The notes beneath the pieces were generated by a model, which saw only the letters and a program-made list of their open reading frames with translations, had not been told where the DNA came from and ran no database searches. A stretch of DNA of 64,000 nucleotides from Microbulbifer sp. GL-2 (GTDB lineage Bacteria; Pseudomonadota; Gammaproteobacteria; Pseudomonadales; Cellvibrionaceae): assembly GCF_007183175.1 (NCBI RefSeq), contig NZ_AP019807.1, forward strand, positions 4,708,001-4,772,000. The letters run 5' to 3'. Shown one piece after another: positions 27,476 through 37,049 of this stretch. The position numbers and the translations under genes were made by a program. Every line of letters begins with the position of its first letter. Position 1 is the first letter of the stretch.

Positions 27476-29695
27476 ATGGGCGGCAATACTCTCACTTCCG
27501 AGCAGCAGGCAATCGCAGACCACGCTGGTGGCCACGCCAAGATTATTGCCGTTGCCGGCTCTGGCAAAACCACCGCCCTGCTGCACTATGTGAAGAACCG
27601 CCTGGATACAGGTGTATCCCCGGAGCGGCTGCTGGTGTTGATGTATAACCGCAGTGCACGGGAAGATTTCGATCGCCGTATGCGGCAACTGGCTGCTGGC
27701 CACACTCCTTCGGTGCATACTTTCCACAGCATGGGCTACCGCCTGTACCAGCGTATGATCGCTAACGATCACATCGCCGCAGCCAACCTGAGCCCCCTGC
27801 CCCAATCCACAGTTCAACTTCAAATCTGGAAAGCGATTGAGGAATGCGCCCCCACCCATGAACTGGAAGAAATCCGTGCGCGCAAGCAGTCGGAGATTGA
27901 AGCTGCTGAATTTTTTATCGACTATACCAAGACCATTTTGTCCGGGGACCTCAGCGCATTCCAGGAGCTGAAACTCGGTGATGAATACATGTATTTTCTG
28001 CAGGTATTTCGCACCTTCGAGGCCTGGCGCCGCAGCCAGAGCGCCGTCACTTACGCGGACTTGATTTACGATCCGGCCATGCTGCTCAGCCTTGACGAAC
28101 AAATGGCAGAACAATACGGCAGCTATTACGAAGATATCCTGGTGGACGAGTACCAGGACATCAATGAAATACAGCATTTTTTATTGCGCGTGCTATATGG
28201 AAAATCCGGCAACGTAATCGCTATTGGCGACCCGGACCAAACCATCTACGAGTGGCGCGGTTCCAAGCCTGATTTCCTACTCACTTTTTTTGACGGTGAC
28301 TTCCCGCCCTCAAATATTTATCACCTGAGCCGCACCTTTCGCTACGGCCACCAGCTTTCTTTGGCCGCTAACCACTTTATCGAAAATAACCGCGACCGCG
28401 CCGATATTTTTTGTGTTTCCGCCGATGGTGAGAGACACACCGAAATCGAGCTTGTGAGTACCGATAAAGAAGGCCACTGGCTGGTAGAGCATTTGCGCCG
28501 CTGCCAAAAGCAAGAGCAGTCACTCAATGATATCGCTGTGCTTGTGCGCCTCTGGTCTATTGCTGCTCCCATTGAACTGGCGTTATTGGCCAACAACATT
28601 CCGTATCGGTCTGCCAGCCGCAACACGGTTTTATCCCGCCGCGAATTACGCCCACTATTCTGGAGCTTGAATATTGCCTCAGGTCGTTTTGCTGAACTAC
28701 CGGCCAAGCGGCGCCAGCAGGGGCTCTATGAATGGCTGACTGCACCCCATGTACGCATCCCTCGCAAAGTATTGGAGCCTATTTGCTCTGCCCTTGCAGC
28801 CCAGGATAAAGGCTGGGGCAAACAGCTGATCACCCTGCTGCCTGAAAACCTGAGCAAACCGCAAACCAAACGCTTGCGCCAGCGTGCGGACCTGCTCACG
28901 CAAATTGAAAACTGGCGCGGCCACGCCGGCGAGTTGCTGCGCAGACATATCGGCGAACTGGAACTTCTCACTGGCATTGCCGATGACGCCTTCACCCGTC
29001 AGCAGGGGGAGGAGCGACAGCAAACGATTCTCGCTTTTTGCCAGTATTTGGACACACTCAAGCAGCCCCCTATAGAAGCCCTGGCACACCTGCAGGAACT
29101 GCAACGTCAGCACCGCGAGGGCGAACAAACTGAGGCCGATGCTATCCAGATCACAACCATGCACCAGGCAAAGGGGCTTGAATGGGAGCAGGTGATTATT
29201 CCCACCCTCACCCAGCACAATATGCCCTACCAGCCCCAGCGGGATTTCAACACTCCAGCCTCCCTGGAGAGTGAACGCCGTCTGATGTACGTGGCCATGA
29301 CCAGGGCGAAAAGCAGACTATTCCTGCTGACACCTACAGATACAGCAAAGAAAAAAGACCCTGAGGCCTCCCAGCCATCACTGTTTATCAATGAGATGCA
29401 GCTGCCTTTGAGCAAACTGATGGCGAAATCCCTGCACGAGCGTCCCGAGCAAATCAACACGGATATTCCCGTCTCCCGCCAGGCGCTCCACTACCTGGAA
29501 GCCTGTGATTACAACCCCAATATCAGTGCCCCGCGCGCGCCCATACGCAAGCCTGAACCCGGCGAAGGCCTGCGCCACCGCAAGCTCGGCCACGGGCGCG
29601 TGCTGAAATGGGAAGACCAGCGAATAGAGATACTGTTTAGTGACGGTAAACCACGGCGCTTTGATTGGGATACTTTGTCGCAGTATTTAATGTAA
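27476..29695 (+). CDS. UvrD/Rep-family ATP-dependent DNA helicase
   Basis: A 739-residue superfamily 1A helicase. Motifs in order: Q-motif near LTSEQQAIADH; Walker A AVAGSGKTTALL (about 26-37); motif II VDEYQDINEIQHF; motif III GDPDQTIYEWRG; motif IV HLSRTFRYGHQLS; motifs V-VI TTMHQAKGLEWEQV and MYVAMTRAKSRLFL. A C-terminal extension of about 100 residues (GRVLKWEDQRIEILFSDG) resembles the Tudor-like tail seen in PcrA/UvrD. It unwinds DNA 3' to 5' in repair or replication restart. It follows the SulP gene by 72 bp, but a functional link is not evident. Confidence 0.93.
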   Translation: MGGNTLTSEQQAIADHAGGHAKIIAVAGSGKTTALLHYVKNRLDTGVSPERLLVLMYNRSAREDFDRRMRQLAAGHTPSVHTFHSMGYRLYQRMIANDHIAAANLSPLPQSTVQLQIWKAIEECAPTHELEEIRARKQSEIEAAEFFIDYTKTILSGDLSAFQELKLGDEYMYFLQVFRTFEAWRRSQSAVTYADLIYDPAMLLSLDEQMAEQYGSYYEDILVDEYQDINEIQHFLLRVLYGKSGNVIAIGDPDQTIYEWRGSKPDFLLTFFDGDFPPSNIYHLSRTFRYGHQLSLAANHFIENNRDRADIFCVSADGERHTEIELVSTDKEGHWLVEHLRRCQKQEQSLNDIAVLVRLWSIAAPIELALLANNIPYRSASRNTVLSRRELRPLFWSLNIASGRFAELPAKRRQQGLYEWLTAPHVRIPRKVLEPICSALAAQDKGWGKQLITLLPENLSKPQTKRLRQRADLLTQIENWRGHAGELLRRHIGELELLTGIADDAFTRQQGEERQQTILAFCQYLDTLKQPPIEALAHLQELQRQHREGEQTEADAIQITTMHQAKGLEWEQVIIPTLTQHNMPYQPQRDFNTPASLESERRLMYVAMTRAKSRLFLLTPTDTAKKKDPEASQPSLFINEMQLPLSKLMAKSLHERPEQINTDIPVSRQALHYLEACDYNPNISAPRAPIRKPEPGEGLRHRKLGHGRVLKWEDQRIEILFSDGKPRRFDWDTLSQYLM

Positions 29696-29838
29696 TAAGA
29701 ACAACCTCACAATAAGATTTTGTCCTGATTGACCTTTAATACAGCTTAGATACAATTCTTGGCGACCAGGATGTAAGCAGCTTCTAACGAAATATTCCTT
29801 TTTAAAAAACATAAGACAGCATAAGCAAGGACGCACCT

Positions 29839-30441
29839 ATGAGACTCTCAAAAGTATTGTGGTTATTGCCCGCCCTGGCTCTATCTAGCCTATCTCAAGC
29901 CGAAGAAAAACCATTCTACTTGGGCCTGGGGTATAGCTTTGCAGAACTGGAAAGTGATAAAGCACTGCCCTCCTATTTCACTTCCGGGCAAAGTTTTAGC
30001 GAAGACACCAACTCCATTGATCTATATGCGGGTTACCAGTTCAGCAGCTATTTCTCTATAGAGCTCAACTACAACACTTACGATCAGGCAAGAAAACGTT
30101 ACGATATTGACCCTACGGTTGATTTTATAACTGCACCTAACGACCTGGAAGAACTAGAGGTTGACACTCTCTCCCTAAATAGCGTCCTCAGCTATCCGAT
30201 AGCTGAAAACCTAAAAGTCCTCGCTTTAGCCGGCTTTATCTATGCCGACATTGACAATTACTGGTTTGGCGGTGAAGCCCCGTCAATATCCCATTCAGAT
30301 AGCGAAACTGGATTTACTTACGGAGTGGGAGCCAGCTACGCATTTACTGAGCGCTTTTCCGGCAAACTACAGTGGAAAACCATCGATATTGATAATCTAG
30401 AGCTCGAAGGGTTACACCTTTCTGTAGAAACCCGTTTTTAA
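29839..30441 (+). CDS. OmpA/Opa-like outer-membrane beta-barrel protein
   Basis: A 200-residue protein with a signal peptide (cleavage after SLSQAEE region, about residue 21) and alternating aromatic/hydrophobic strands suited to an eight-stranded barrel: FYLGLGYSFAELES, IDLYAGYQFSSYFSIELNYN, FTYGVGASYAFTERFSGKLQ. It ends in LEGLHLSVETRF, with the terminal Phe expected for BAM-dependent insertion. It stands alone. Function unknown; such small barrels often serve as surface or stress proteins. Confidence 0.85.
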   Translation: MRLSKVLWLLPALALSSLSQAEEKPFYLGLGYSFAELESDKALPSYFTSGQSFSEDTNSIDLYAGYQFSSYFSIELNYNTYDQARKRYDIDPTVDFITAPNDLEELEVDTLSLNSVLSYPIAENLKVLALAGFIYADIDNYWFGGEAPSISHSDSETGFTYGVGASYAFTERFSGKLQWKTIDIDNLELEGLHLSVETRF

Positions 30442-31086
30442 CTGACTGTTAGTGGGAGGGGCAGGTTTTGATCGCGTGTTCCTCCATACTGACCATAGAA
30501 TACAATGCCGTCATCCATTAAGAGCCTTCTTTGCCACCACCTTTCCCAGTTACTTGTAATCACCAATAAAATCCCACCGGAATTTTTCAACAAACAACTT
30601 TCCCAGGGTATATTTTCCCTCGGAGACAATGCAAAAATTGTGGCAAACTTTGCTCTGCGTGGATACTGGCCATTATCTCCTTTCTCAAGGCGTACTTAAC
30701 CTCGTAAATATCAACAAGTGAAATTGTACGACTGAATGAAATGCGAGACAGCTTCAGACTTGCCCTAGCTGACTATCAAAGATAGTCCTCTACCCCACAC
30801 CTCACAAAAGAAATAGACTAAGAAAATCAGTAAATATGAGGCCCCCAAAGAAGATCGGCGAGAAAACTTTATAGTATCTTCACTCTCTTTGGTATCTTCT
30901 ATCAACGACACTTCATCTAAAATTAATGGTGCTATAGCAACAATTATTTCGTTCAAACGTATGAAAAAGAACCTTACTTCATTTGATGTTTCCTGGCTCT
31001 CACCTCAAATGTAGTAGGAATTTTTTCACCTACAGCGATGGGAAATATTCTTATACTGAGGCATCAGAGTCTTTGTGGTGACCTCC
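30442..31086. other. 645-bp gene-poor region
   Basis: No gene is secure. On the minus strand an open frame of about 85 codons at 30441-30695 lacks an ATG and includes WERWWQRRLLMDDGIVFYGQ. Another minus-strand frame at 30765-30956 could encode a 63-residue protein with one hydrophobic helix but has no clear ribosome site. Both may be remnants. Confidence 0.4.
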
Positions 31087-32043
31087 TTATACGTTACCGT
31101 CCCCTCCCTTGCTAAGCAGGTGCTCAAAGTAGTTGATGGTTTTCCTAAGTCCATTATTGAGCATTACTTTAGGCTGCCAATTAAGCAGTGCTCTTGCCCG
31201 GCTAATCTCCGGTTGACGCTGCTGAGGATCATCTTGAGGCAGTGGTAGGTAAACCAATTTTGATGATGATCCGGTTAATGCCAGTATACGCTCAGCCAGC
31301 TGGCCAATCGAAATTTCACAAGGGCTACCCAGGTTAACCGGTCCAGTTATCCCTGCCGGTGTCCCCATCAGGCCAATTAGTCCTTCTATTAAATCATCAA
31401 CGTAGCAAAAACTCCTTGTCTGCTCTCCTACTCCATAAATAGTGATATCGTCACCTTTCAGGGCCTGAACAATAAAATTACTTATCACACGGCCATCATT
31501 TGGATGCATTCGAGGTCCGTAAGTATTGAAAATCCTCGCAATCTTGATTTGCAATCCATGCTGGTGGTAATAACTGAAGAACAAAGTTTCAGCGCAACGC
31601 TTCCCTTCGATATAACATGAGCGTATACAAGCAGGGTTAACCTTACCCCAATAACTCTCAGGCTGAGGATGTACTTCGGGATCTCCATAAACTTCACTCG
31701 ATGAAGCCTGGACTATCTTAGCCTTGTTACATTTAGCAAGGCCCAGCATATTGATAGCGCCATTTATATTGGTCTTCAGCGTCTGTATGGGATTAAGCTG
31801 ATAATGAATCGGCGAAGCTGGACAGGCAAGATTATAGATTTCATCAATTTCCAAGTGTAATGGGAGTTGTACATCATGCCGAATCAGGTCAAAGTAAGGA
31901 TTCGATAACAAGTGTGAAATATTGCGCCTCGTTCCTGTGTAGAAGTTGTCAGTACAACACACCTCATGCCCAACTTCCAATAACCTCTCGCACAAGTGAG
32001 ACCCTAAAAAACCCGCACCGCCAGTAACCAAAATACGTGACAT
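31087..32043 (-). CDS. UDP-glucuronate decarboxylase-like NAD-dependent epimerase (UXS)
   Basis: A 318-residue extended SDR starting at MSRILVTGGAGFLGSHLCER, with GGAG 5 nt upstream of that ATG (32041-32043). An earlier in-frame Met 24 codons upstream lacks these signs. Motifs: GGAGFLGSH for NAD binding, IYNLACPASPIHYQ typical of UXS, QASSSEVYGDPEVHPQ, the catalytic YIEGK (YxxxK), and RIFNTYGPRMHPNDGRVISNF. UXS converts UDP-glucuronate to UDP-xylose for polysaccharide synthesis. No glycosyltransferase or UDP-glucose dehydrogenase gene adjoins it, so it is an isolated sugar-nucleotide gene. Confidence 0.92.
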   Translation of the reverse strand: MSRILVTGGAGFLGSHLCERLLEVGHEVCCTDNFYTGTRRNISHLLSNPYFDLIRHDVQLPLHLEIDEIYNLACPASPIHYQLNPIQTLKTNINGAINMLGLAKCNKAKIVQASSSEVYGDPEVHPQPESYWGKVNPACIRSCYIEGKRCAETLFFSYYHQHGLQIKIARIFNTYGPRMHPNDGRVISNFIVQALKGDDITIYGVGEQTRSFCYVDDLIEGLIGLMGTPAGITGPVNLGSPCEISIGQLAERILALTGSSSKLVYLPLPQDDPQQRQPEISRARALLNWQPKVMLNNGLRKTINYFEHLLSKGGDGNV

Positions 32044-32502
32044 TCCCACTCCATAATCAATACAATATCCACCCTTATCATAGAACTTAAAAAATAGATA
32101 TATTCTCAAACTCATATAATATGACTCGCCTTAAACAATCTACGAATATGGCGTTTAAGATTACAAATCACCGAAACCACTACGCGGTATAAACATACGC
32201 CGGGTATTTATCGGTAAGTCTTCTGGCTACCCTCAATCAAGAGGGTATAGCGGTATCCCATCAGATGATCATTTATGCAATTCATTTAACATTTACTGAA
32301 ATTTTATTTTGAATCATAACAGCTTGGTTTTTTAAGTATCTTGATATCCCCTTGATATCCGCCTCCCCAACCCAGAAACAAATATTCCCTGGTGAACTTA
32401 TGCTGTAAAAGTTCTCACTTAAAAATTCTATACTAACGGTATAACCTGTCGTAATAATTACTTGGCAGACTCACGCAACTCTACTAGGCGGATTCCCAGG
32501 CA
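32044..32502. other. Intergenic region between divergent genes
   Basis: About 460 bp, AT-rich, presumably with the promoters of the UXS and GDPD genes. No gene, RNA or clear operator recognised. Confidence 0.5.
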
Positions 32503-33234
32503 ATGACACCAGGCACTCTTTTCTGCTTCGCCCACCGCGGCTACCAGCGCTTGGCTAGCGAAAATACCCTTCAAGCCATTGATTGTGCATTGGAATTGGC
32601 GGTGGGAGGCATTGAAATCGATATCTGGAAAGTCGGCGGACAGCTTCTGGTCACACACGACAGGCGGCTGGGGCGTTTACAGCCTGGAAGTGAGCTCATT
32701 ACCAGTATGCGCCCAGAAACCCTTAGGAAAAGACCTCTTCCCTGCGGCAATATCATTCCCACTTTGCAAGAAGTCTTGGAGCTGATTGGTGACAGAGCGC
32801 AACTGAATATAGAGATTAGAGGACCCAATTGTGCTGAGTTGCTCGCACAGGAAGTTCGCGCATTTGTCTCCGATAAGGGCTATACATTTGATCAATATAT
32901 TATTTCCTCATTTGATCAACGTCAGCTGTATGAATGCCTGTGCCTACTGCCAGAGGTACGCCGCGGAGTAATAGCAGTTGGCATACCTCTCGACTTAGCC
33001 GCCTGCACGGCCCCCCTTAAAGCCTATTCCCTACACTCTGCCCTGGACTTCCTCAACCCCGATCTGCTTATCGATGCCAGGCAGCGCGGACTGAAAAACT
33101 ATATATTTATCGTCAATAATCCAAGCGACTTGAAACTGCTGGCAGAACAGGGTGTGGATGGGGTGTTTACCGACGAACCACATATAGTTCTGGATTTCAA
33201 CGCACGTATGCTGGCCAATGGAGAGGCCGGCTGA
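32503..33234 (+). CDS. Glycerophosphodiester phosphodiesterase
   Basis: A 243-residue TIM-barrel enzyme of the GDPD/UgpQ family, which splits glycerophosphodiesters into glycerol-3-phosphate and an alcohol. Motifs: FAHRGYQRLASENT (catalytic His with the metal/Glu site), GGIEIDIWKVGG (Glu-x-Asp metal ligands), VTHDRRLGR (second catalytic His), LNIEIRGP, and the C-terminal GVDGVFTDEPH. There is no signal peptide, so it is cytoplasmic. It stands alone upstream of an insertion-sequence graveyard. Length is normal. Confidence 0.92.
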   Translation: MTPGTLFCFAHRGYQRLASENTLQAIDCALELAVGGIEIDIWKVGGQLLVTHDRRLGRLQPGSELITSMRPETLRKRPLPCGNIIPTLQEVLELIGDRAQLNIEIRGPNCAELLAQEVRAFVSDKGYTFDQYIISSFDQRQLYECLCLLPEVRRGVIAVGIPLDLAACTAPLKAYSLHSALDFLNPDLLIDARQRGLKNYIFIVNNPSDLKLLAEQGVDGVFTDEPHIVLDFNARMLANGEAG

Positions 33235-33584
33235 TATTTAATTGAGGCGCTATAGCAAGCTTCCCAGCAAACATTTGTGTAAGCACTGCTGAATATTGTT
33301 CTTCTTTTTTAAAGAACCTCCTCTTCCTCAACGTCTTCACCGAGTTACTTACTACTCAAAAATAGAATGCAGACTATCACTGATTTCTATACAGGTTAGG
33401 TATTCACCGTGAAAACTCGCTCTATTCCAGTAAAATGTCGAGCGAGTATTACTTCGCTAACGGCATTGATGCTGAGTGTAAGCGGTCTTACCAGATCGTA
33501 AGTAATGTCCGGTCGGTGAAAGTTCAAAAAGGCGTATCGCCAAACGGCAGGCGTGACGGTGTGCAAAGCTTTCACGCTATGCTC
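33235..33584. other. Gene-poor flank of the IS66 remnant
   Basis: About 350 bp with no supportable gene. Its right part probably belongs to the decayed IS66 element (sequence beyond the transposase C-terminus). Confidence 0.4.
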
Positions 33585-34110
33585 TTAGTTACGCCGCGGC
33601 AGCCAACCATACTCTCGCAAGCCCGATATTCCAGGGTAGCAGTGCCTCATAACCCTCAACACACTGGCAGAGAGGAATCTGCTCAAGCATCTCCACATAA
33701 TACCTGTAGAAGTCAGGCCGTGGAGCTTGGCAGTGCGAATCAATCTGAAGTGCAGGCACAGTGCTTTAGTGTCATTGATGGAAGTTGCGAACAGAAAATT
33801 TTTGCGAGCCATCACAAAGGACCAGATTTCCCGTCCAGTTAAATTGTTGTCTATTTCTAAATGACCTTCGTTGAGAAATACACACAGCCATTCCAATATT
33901 TCAGACAGTAATTTATAGCCTTACCCAGCGGGGTTTTGGGTAGTACTTGCGGATGGTCACTATCCAGCCAGCACTTAAAGGCAGTTATAATGGGTTTAGA
34001 TTATTGCCGCCGTAATTTGTACCTCTGTATCAATGACAGATGGCTGTCTTTGGCCTTACGTTCAATACGATAGAGCTTCTTATAAATGTGCATTGTAGTG
34101 ACTTGGGTTT
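33585..34110 (-). pseudogene. IS66-family transposase (tnpC) remnant
   Basis: The minus strand encodes the C-terminal part of an IS66 transposase in broken frames. Segment one reads KLYRIERKAKDSHLSLIQRY, then an in-frame stop after KLRRQ, SKPIITAFKCWLDSDHP and VLPKTPLGKAINYCLKYWNG. After a frameshift it continues GHLEIDNNLTGREIWSFVMA, RKNFLFATS and LIRTAKLHGL. These are the conserved IS66 blocks ending the DDE domain. The N-terminal part and companion tnpA/tnpB are absent. An old, inactive insertion that marks the start of the decayed region. Confidence 0.85.
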
Positions 34111-34438
34111 TCAACTTCCTGTAAAGCCAGCAAACCCGCATTTACAAAACTTTTGTGATCAGCGGCATTATATTCATAGAGGATAGCTTCCTCTCCCGGA
34201 GGACCACTACCGATTTTGATGGTTATCACAAGTACCCGGCTACTTTAACTTTGTCTAATACCGGGAGCCCCCTCTTAATGGTCGCTTTTCTACAAACCCT
34301 TGAACAAGCCCCCAACCTCTACGCCAACGCAGCCTTCTCAGGCCCCCAACTCCCAGAGCCTGTCCCCTGAAAGCGACCGGCTAGTTGCGCTTACTGGGTA
34401 AGACAATGATTTATAAAGACTTTCTTGTAAAAAAGTAG
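34111..34438. other. Gene-poor region before tRNA-Arg
   Basis: No gene that can be supported; small open frames have no family resemblance. Confidence 0.4.
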
Positions 34439-34467
34439 TTGACTTAGGCGAAGCGCCTCTATAGTAT
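34439..34467 (+). promoter_or_regulatory. Promoter of tRNA-Arg copy 1
   Basis: TTGACT (34439-34444), 17-bp spacer, TAGTAT (34462-34467), ending 13 bp before the tRNA 5' end. Confidence 0.8.
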
Positions 34468-34480
34468 CCGCACCCGTAAC

Positions 34481-34557
34481 GCGCTCGTAGCTCAGCTGGA
34501 TAGAGTACCTGGCTACGAACCAGGCGGTCGGAGGTTCGAATCCTCCCGAGCGCGCCA
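34481..34557 (+). tRNA. tRNA-Arg (anticodon ACG), copy 1
   Basis: A 77-nt cloverleaf with acceptor stem GCGCTCG/CGAGCGC, discriminator G and an encoded CCA. The D arm contains AGCTCAGCTGGATAG, the anticodon arm CCTGG-CTACGAA-CCAGG gives ACG, and the T arm is GGAGGTTCGAATCCTCC. Identical in sequence to the copy at 39237-39313. A strong promoter and a terminator flank it. Confidence 0.97.
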
Positions 34558-34567
34558 TACAAATCTA

Positions 34568-34599
34568 GGGCTTACGTCTCACGGCGTAAGCCCTTTTTT
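34568..34599 (+). terminator. Terminator of tRNA-Arg copy 1
   Basis: Stem GGGCTTACG / CGTAAGCCC followed by six T residues. Confidence 0.92.
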
Positions 34600-34658
34600 G
34601 TTATGGCGCAAATTAAATAGGCAATCACTCAAAGCCCACACATTCAAATAGCACCACT

Positions 34659-34975
34659 TCACCTTCCCCAATGGTACCGGATCGATGCCTTAACCACTCC
34701 CCCAGAATCGCCTCCTGCCCCTCCCATACCGGAATTGGTTAAGTACTTATCATTAGCGAACATGAATTGCTTCCAGCGTTTTTCTAGTCTTTTGCAGGTC
34801 AGCTGGCCTTCAAGTACAGCCACTAGAACATCGCCGCTTATTGGCGTTAAAGACGATAATAATGAGAGTCTCACGATCGAAAATGCCGCCCCTGCATAGC
34901 ACCGCCATTGGCCCGAGCCATAAAGGTAGCGGGCGGATTGGTTATTAAATGCTTATCAAGGCTAAGGGCAGCCTC
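34659..34975 (-). pseudogene. umuD-like remnant
   Basis: The minus strand translates to SGDVLVAVLEGQLTCKRLEK, FMFANDKYL and GGVVKASIRYHWGR. It lines up with the intact UmuD at 46956-47345 (GDVVVVALDGQLACKVLDR, LLSANDSYPP, GVVKASIRYHRPC). The nucleotide match continues upstream (to about 34975) past frame breaks, including the region for the catalytic-Ser segment. No umuC follows. A dead duplicate or the remains of a separate umuDC operon. Confidence 0.8.
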
Positions 34976-35052
34976 TTTTTGTTCATTTGCTGGAGAGAGA
35001 AAGCCGCAGGTAATGCTGCGGCCATATATAGGGAGATGTTTAATAATGGCTA

Positions 35053-36594
35053 CTACTGCATGATAGAGCCCATATTGCCACTACCAATCTGTACAACAAT
35101 AGATGTCTGACCAACTCCTGTCTGGGTGGTTATATAACTATTACCGCTACCTACCTGAGATATCATTGCTGTACTAAGTGTTGCTCCAGCTTGAACAACT
35201 CCAGCCTCATTCATAGAACCTACTTGATTGACGAAGATGCTACTAGCTGTCACCCCATCTTCTTGACCAACCCCAGCCTCATTCATAGAACCTACTTGAT
35301 TGACGAAGATGCTACTAGCTGTCACCCCATCCTCTTGACCAACCCCAGCCTCATTCATAGAACCTACTTGACTGACGAAGATGCTACTAGCTGTCACCCC
35401 ATCCTCTTGCCCACCCTCAACTACGTTCATAGAGCCAAATTGATTGACGAAGATGCTACTTAAGGTTGCCCCCTCCTGAAAAACTGCGGTTCCGTTCATA
35501 GAGCCAAATTGATTGACGAAGATGCTACTAGCGGTCACCTCATCTTCTTGACCAACCCCAGCCTCATTCATAGAGCCCACTTGATTAAAGAAGATGTTAC
35601 TTGCATTCACTTCCTCTTGAGAAACATCAGCCTCATTCATAGAGCCCACTTGATTAAAGAAGATACTGCTTGCGTTCACTTCTTCTGGTTGACTAACTTC
35701 ACCCACATTCATAGAGCCCACTTGATTAAAGAAGATGCTACTTGCATTCACATCCTCTTGAGAAACCTCAGCCTCATTCATGGAGCCCACTTGATTAAGG
35801 AAGATGCTACTTGCATTCACTTCTTCTTGACTAGCCTCAGCCTCATTCATAGAGCCTACCTGATTGACGAAGATACTACTTAAGGTTGTCTCCTCCTGAA
35901 TAGCCTCAGCCTCATTCATAGAGCCTAATTGATTGATTGTGGCGATACTTGCGACAACAGGCCCGCCCTCTTGCTCGATCTCAGCTTCGTTCAGTGTACC
36001 TGTTTGATATATCAATGCCGTACTCGCAATGGCGTCATCATGTTCAATAAAAGCTTCATTCATTTCGCCTATCTGATTAATACTGGCGATACTTGAAGCA
36101 ACACCACCATCGTAATCAATTTCAGCCACATTCATTACACCTACCTGATTAATAATGGCAACACTTAAAATAGGTTCATCTTCCTGATCAATATCAGCTT
36201 CATTCATTGTGCCTGCTTGATTTATTATTGCCGTGCTTGTAATAGCACCATCTTGCTCAATAGAAGCATCGTTTGAAGAACCAGTCTGATTAATAGAAAT
36301 AACACTAAGATGAGTATTATCCGCTTGCGAAGATGTCGCAACATTTAGCTCCCCAGTTTGCAAATGCGTGGCCACACTGCTGCTAGTGCCAGTGACTTGT
36401 GATGCCACAGAATCATTAGCTGTGCCTACTTGGGTCTGCACAATTAGATTATTTTGGGTCGTTGGGTCCACTTGATCTGCATTAGCCAAATTACCGGAAC
36501 CAACCTGAGTTAATATCGACGTATTATTATCCGATAAAACATTACCACTAAATGCGACTAACATGGCTGTAGCCAGGGGGGTTAACTTTCTCAT
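35053..36594 (-). CDS. Long acidic curlin-repeat protein (putative secreted amyloid)
   Basis: About 513 residues from MRKLTPLATAMLVAFSG, which has AAAGG just upstream; the signal peptide ends near VLSDN. The mature part is about 21 repeats of 18-24 residues with the curlin core S-x5-Q-x-G-x2-N, for example SSIFVNQVGSMNEA. Curlin repeats build the cross-beta fibre of CsgA/CsgB. CsgA has five, so this is exceptionally long. The second half of most repeats is rich in Glu/Asp (EAGVGQEDGVTA), making the protein strongly acidic. Central repeats are near-identical; the N-terminal ones have diverged. No csgG, csgE or csgF export genes are in the window, so export needs factors elsewhere. A biofilm or surface fibre role is inferred. 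Confidence 0.88.
   Translation of the reverse strand: MRKLTPLATAMLVAFSGNVLSDNNTSILTQVGSGNLANADQVDPTTQNNLIVQTQVGTANDSVASQVTGTSSSVATHLQTGELNVATSSQADNTHLSVISINQTGSSNDASIEQDGAITSTAIINQAGTMNEADIDQEDEPILSVAIINQVGVMNVAEIDYDGGVASSIASINQIGEMNEAFIEHDDAIASTALIYQTGTLNEAEIEQEGGPVVASIATINQLGSMNEAEAIQEETTLSSIFVNQVGSMNEAEASQEEVNASSIFLNQVGSMNEAEVSQEDVNASSIFFNQVGSMNVGEVSQPEEVNASSIFFNQVGSMNEADVSQEEVNASNIFFNQVGSMNEAGVGQEDEVTASSIFVNQFGSMNGTAVFQEGATLSSIFVNQFGSMNVVEGGQEDGVTASSIFVSQVGSMNEAGVGQEDGVTASSIFVNQVGSMNEAGVGQEDGVTASSIFVNQVGSMNEAGVVQAGATLSTAMISQVGSGNSYITTQTGVGQTSIVVQIGSGNMGSIMQ
35190..35905. repeat. Tandem DNA repeats inside the curlin gene
   Basis: Units of about 63-72 bp. Copies beginning near 35212, 35281 and 35350 are almost identical over 69 bp, each with the string TTGACGAAGATGCTACTAGC or a one-base variant. 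Further copies to about 35905 are more diverged. This indicates recent slippage or unequal crossing-over expanding the fibre protein. Confidence 0.9.
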
Positions 36595-37049
36595 AAAAAC
36601 CTTTACCGCTGTTAACATTTACTCTGAAGGTGCCATCTGCTCTAACTGATTTGAGAGTAAGTTATTCAAAACCCAATGCCTGCACTGAAATTTGTTTTGC
36701 ATAATGATCCCCAGTAATAAGTTATCCATCTACCAGGAGTTATGCCAAACGTCAGGTGTTAGCAAAGATATTTAGCAATCATTAACCAGAGGCCATACAG
36801 AGCGGGGTAACAATTAATACAACCATCACTTAATTATTAACGCCTATCAACCCCAATACTGGATCAATGAGGACACTTGATACTTACAGTCAAATCCTGA
36901 TTAACTGCGAAAGTAATTCTTGCCCAAAAACTGACAAATATCTTGAGATGGAATAACTAAATTAGTGAGAGGAAAGTTTGGAATTATAATGGGACAGAAC
37001 GTTAAGTACGCCAAATAGGATCTAATACGAATACCGACCAAGCCAGGAG
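36595..37049. other. Non-coding region upstream of the long curlin gene
   Basis: No gene seen. It must contain the leftward promoter of the curlin gene; no CsgD-type site could be identified by eye. Confidence 0.45.

Noticed and set aside
34338..34562. Open frames spanning the tRNA-Arg genes
   Set aside because: They run through the tRNA itself, which is clearly an RNA gene; the same applies to 39177-39455.
35191..35883. Plus-strand repetitive open frames opposite the curlin gene
   Set aside because: They are antisense shadows of the tandem repeats, which keep several frames open.
35190..35905. Possible CRISPR array
   Set aside because: Repeats are contiguous coding units of varying length, with no conserved repeat plus unique spacers and no cas genes.
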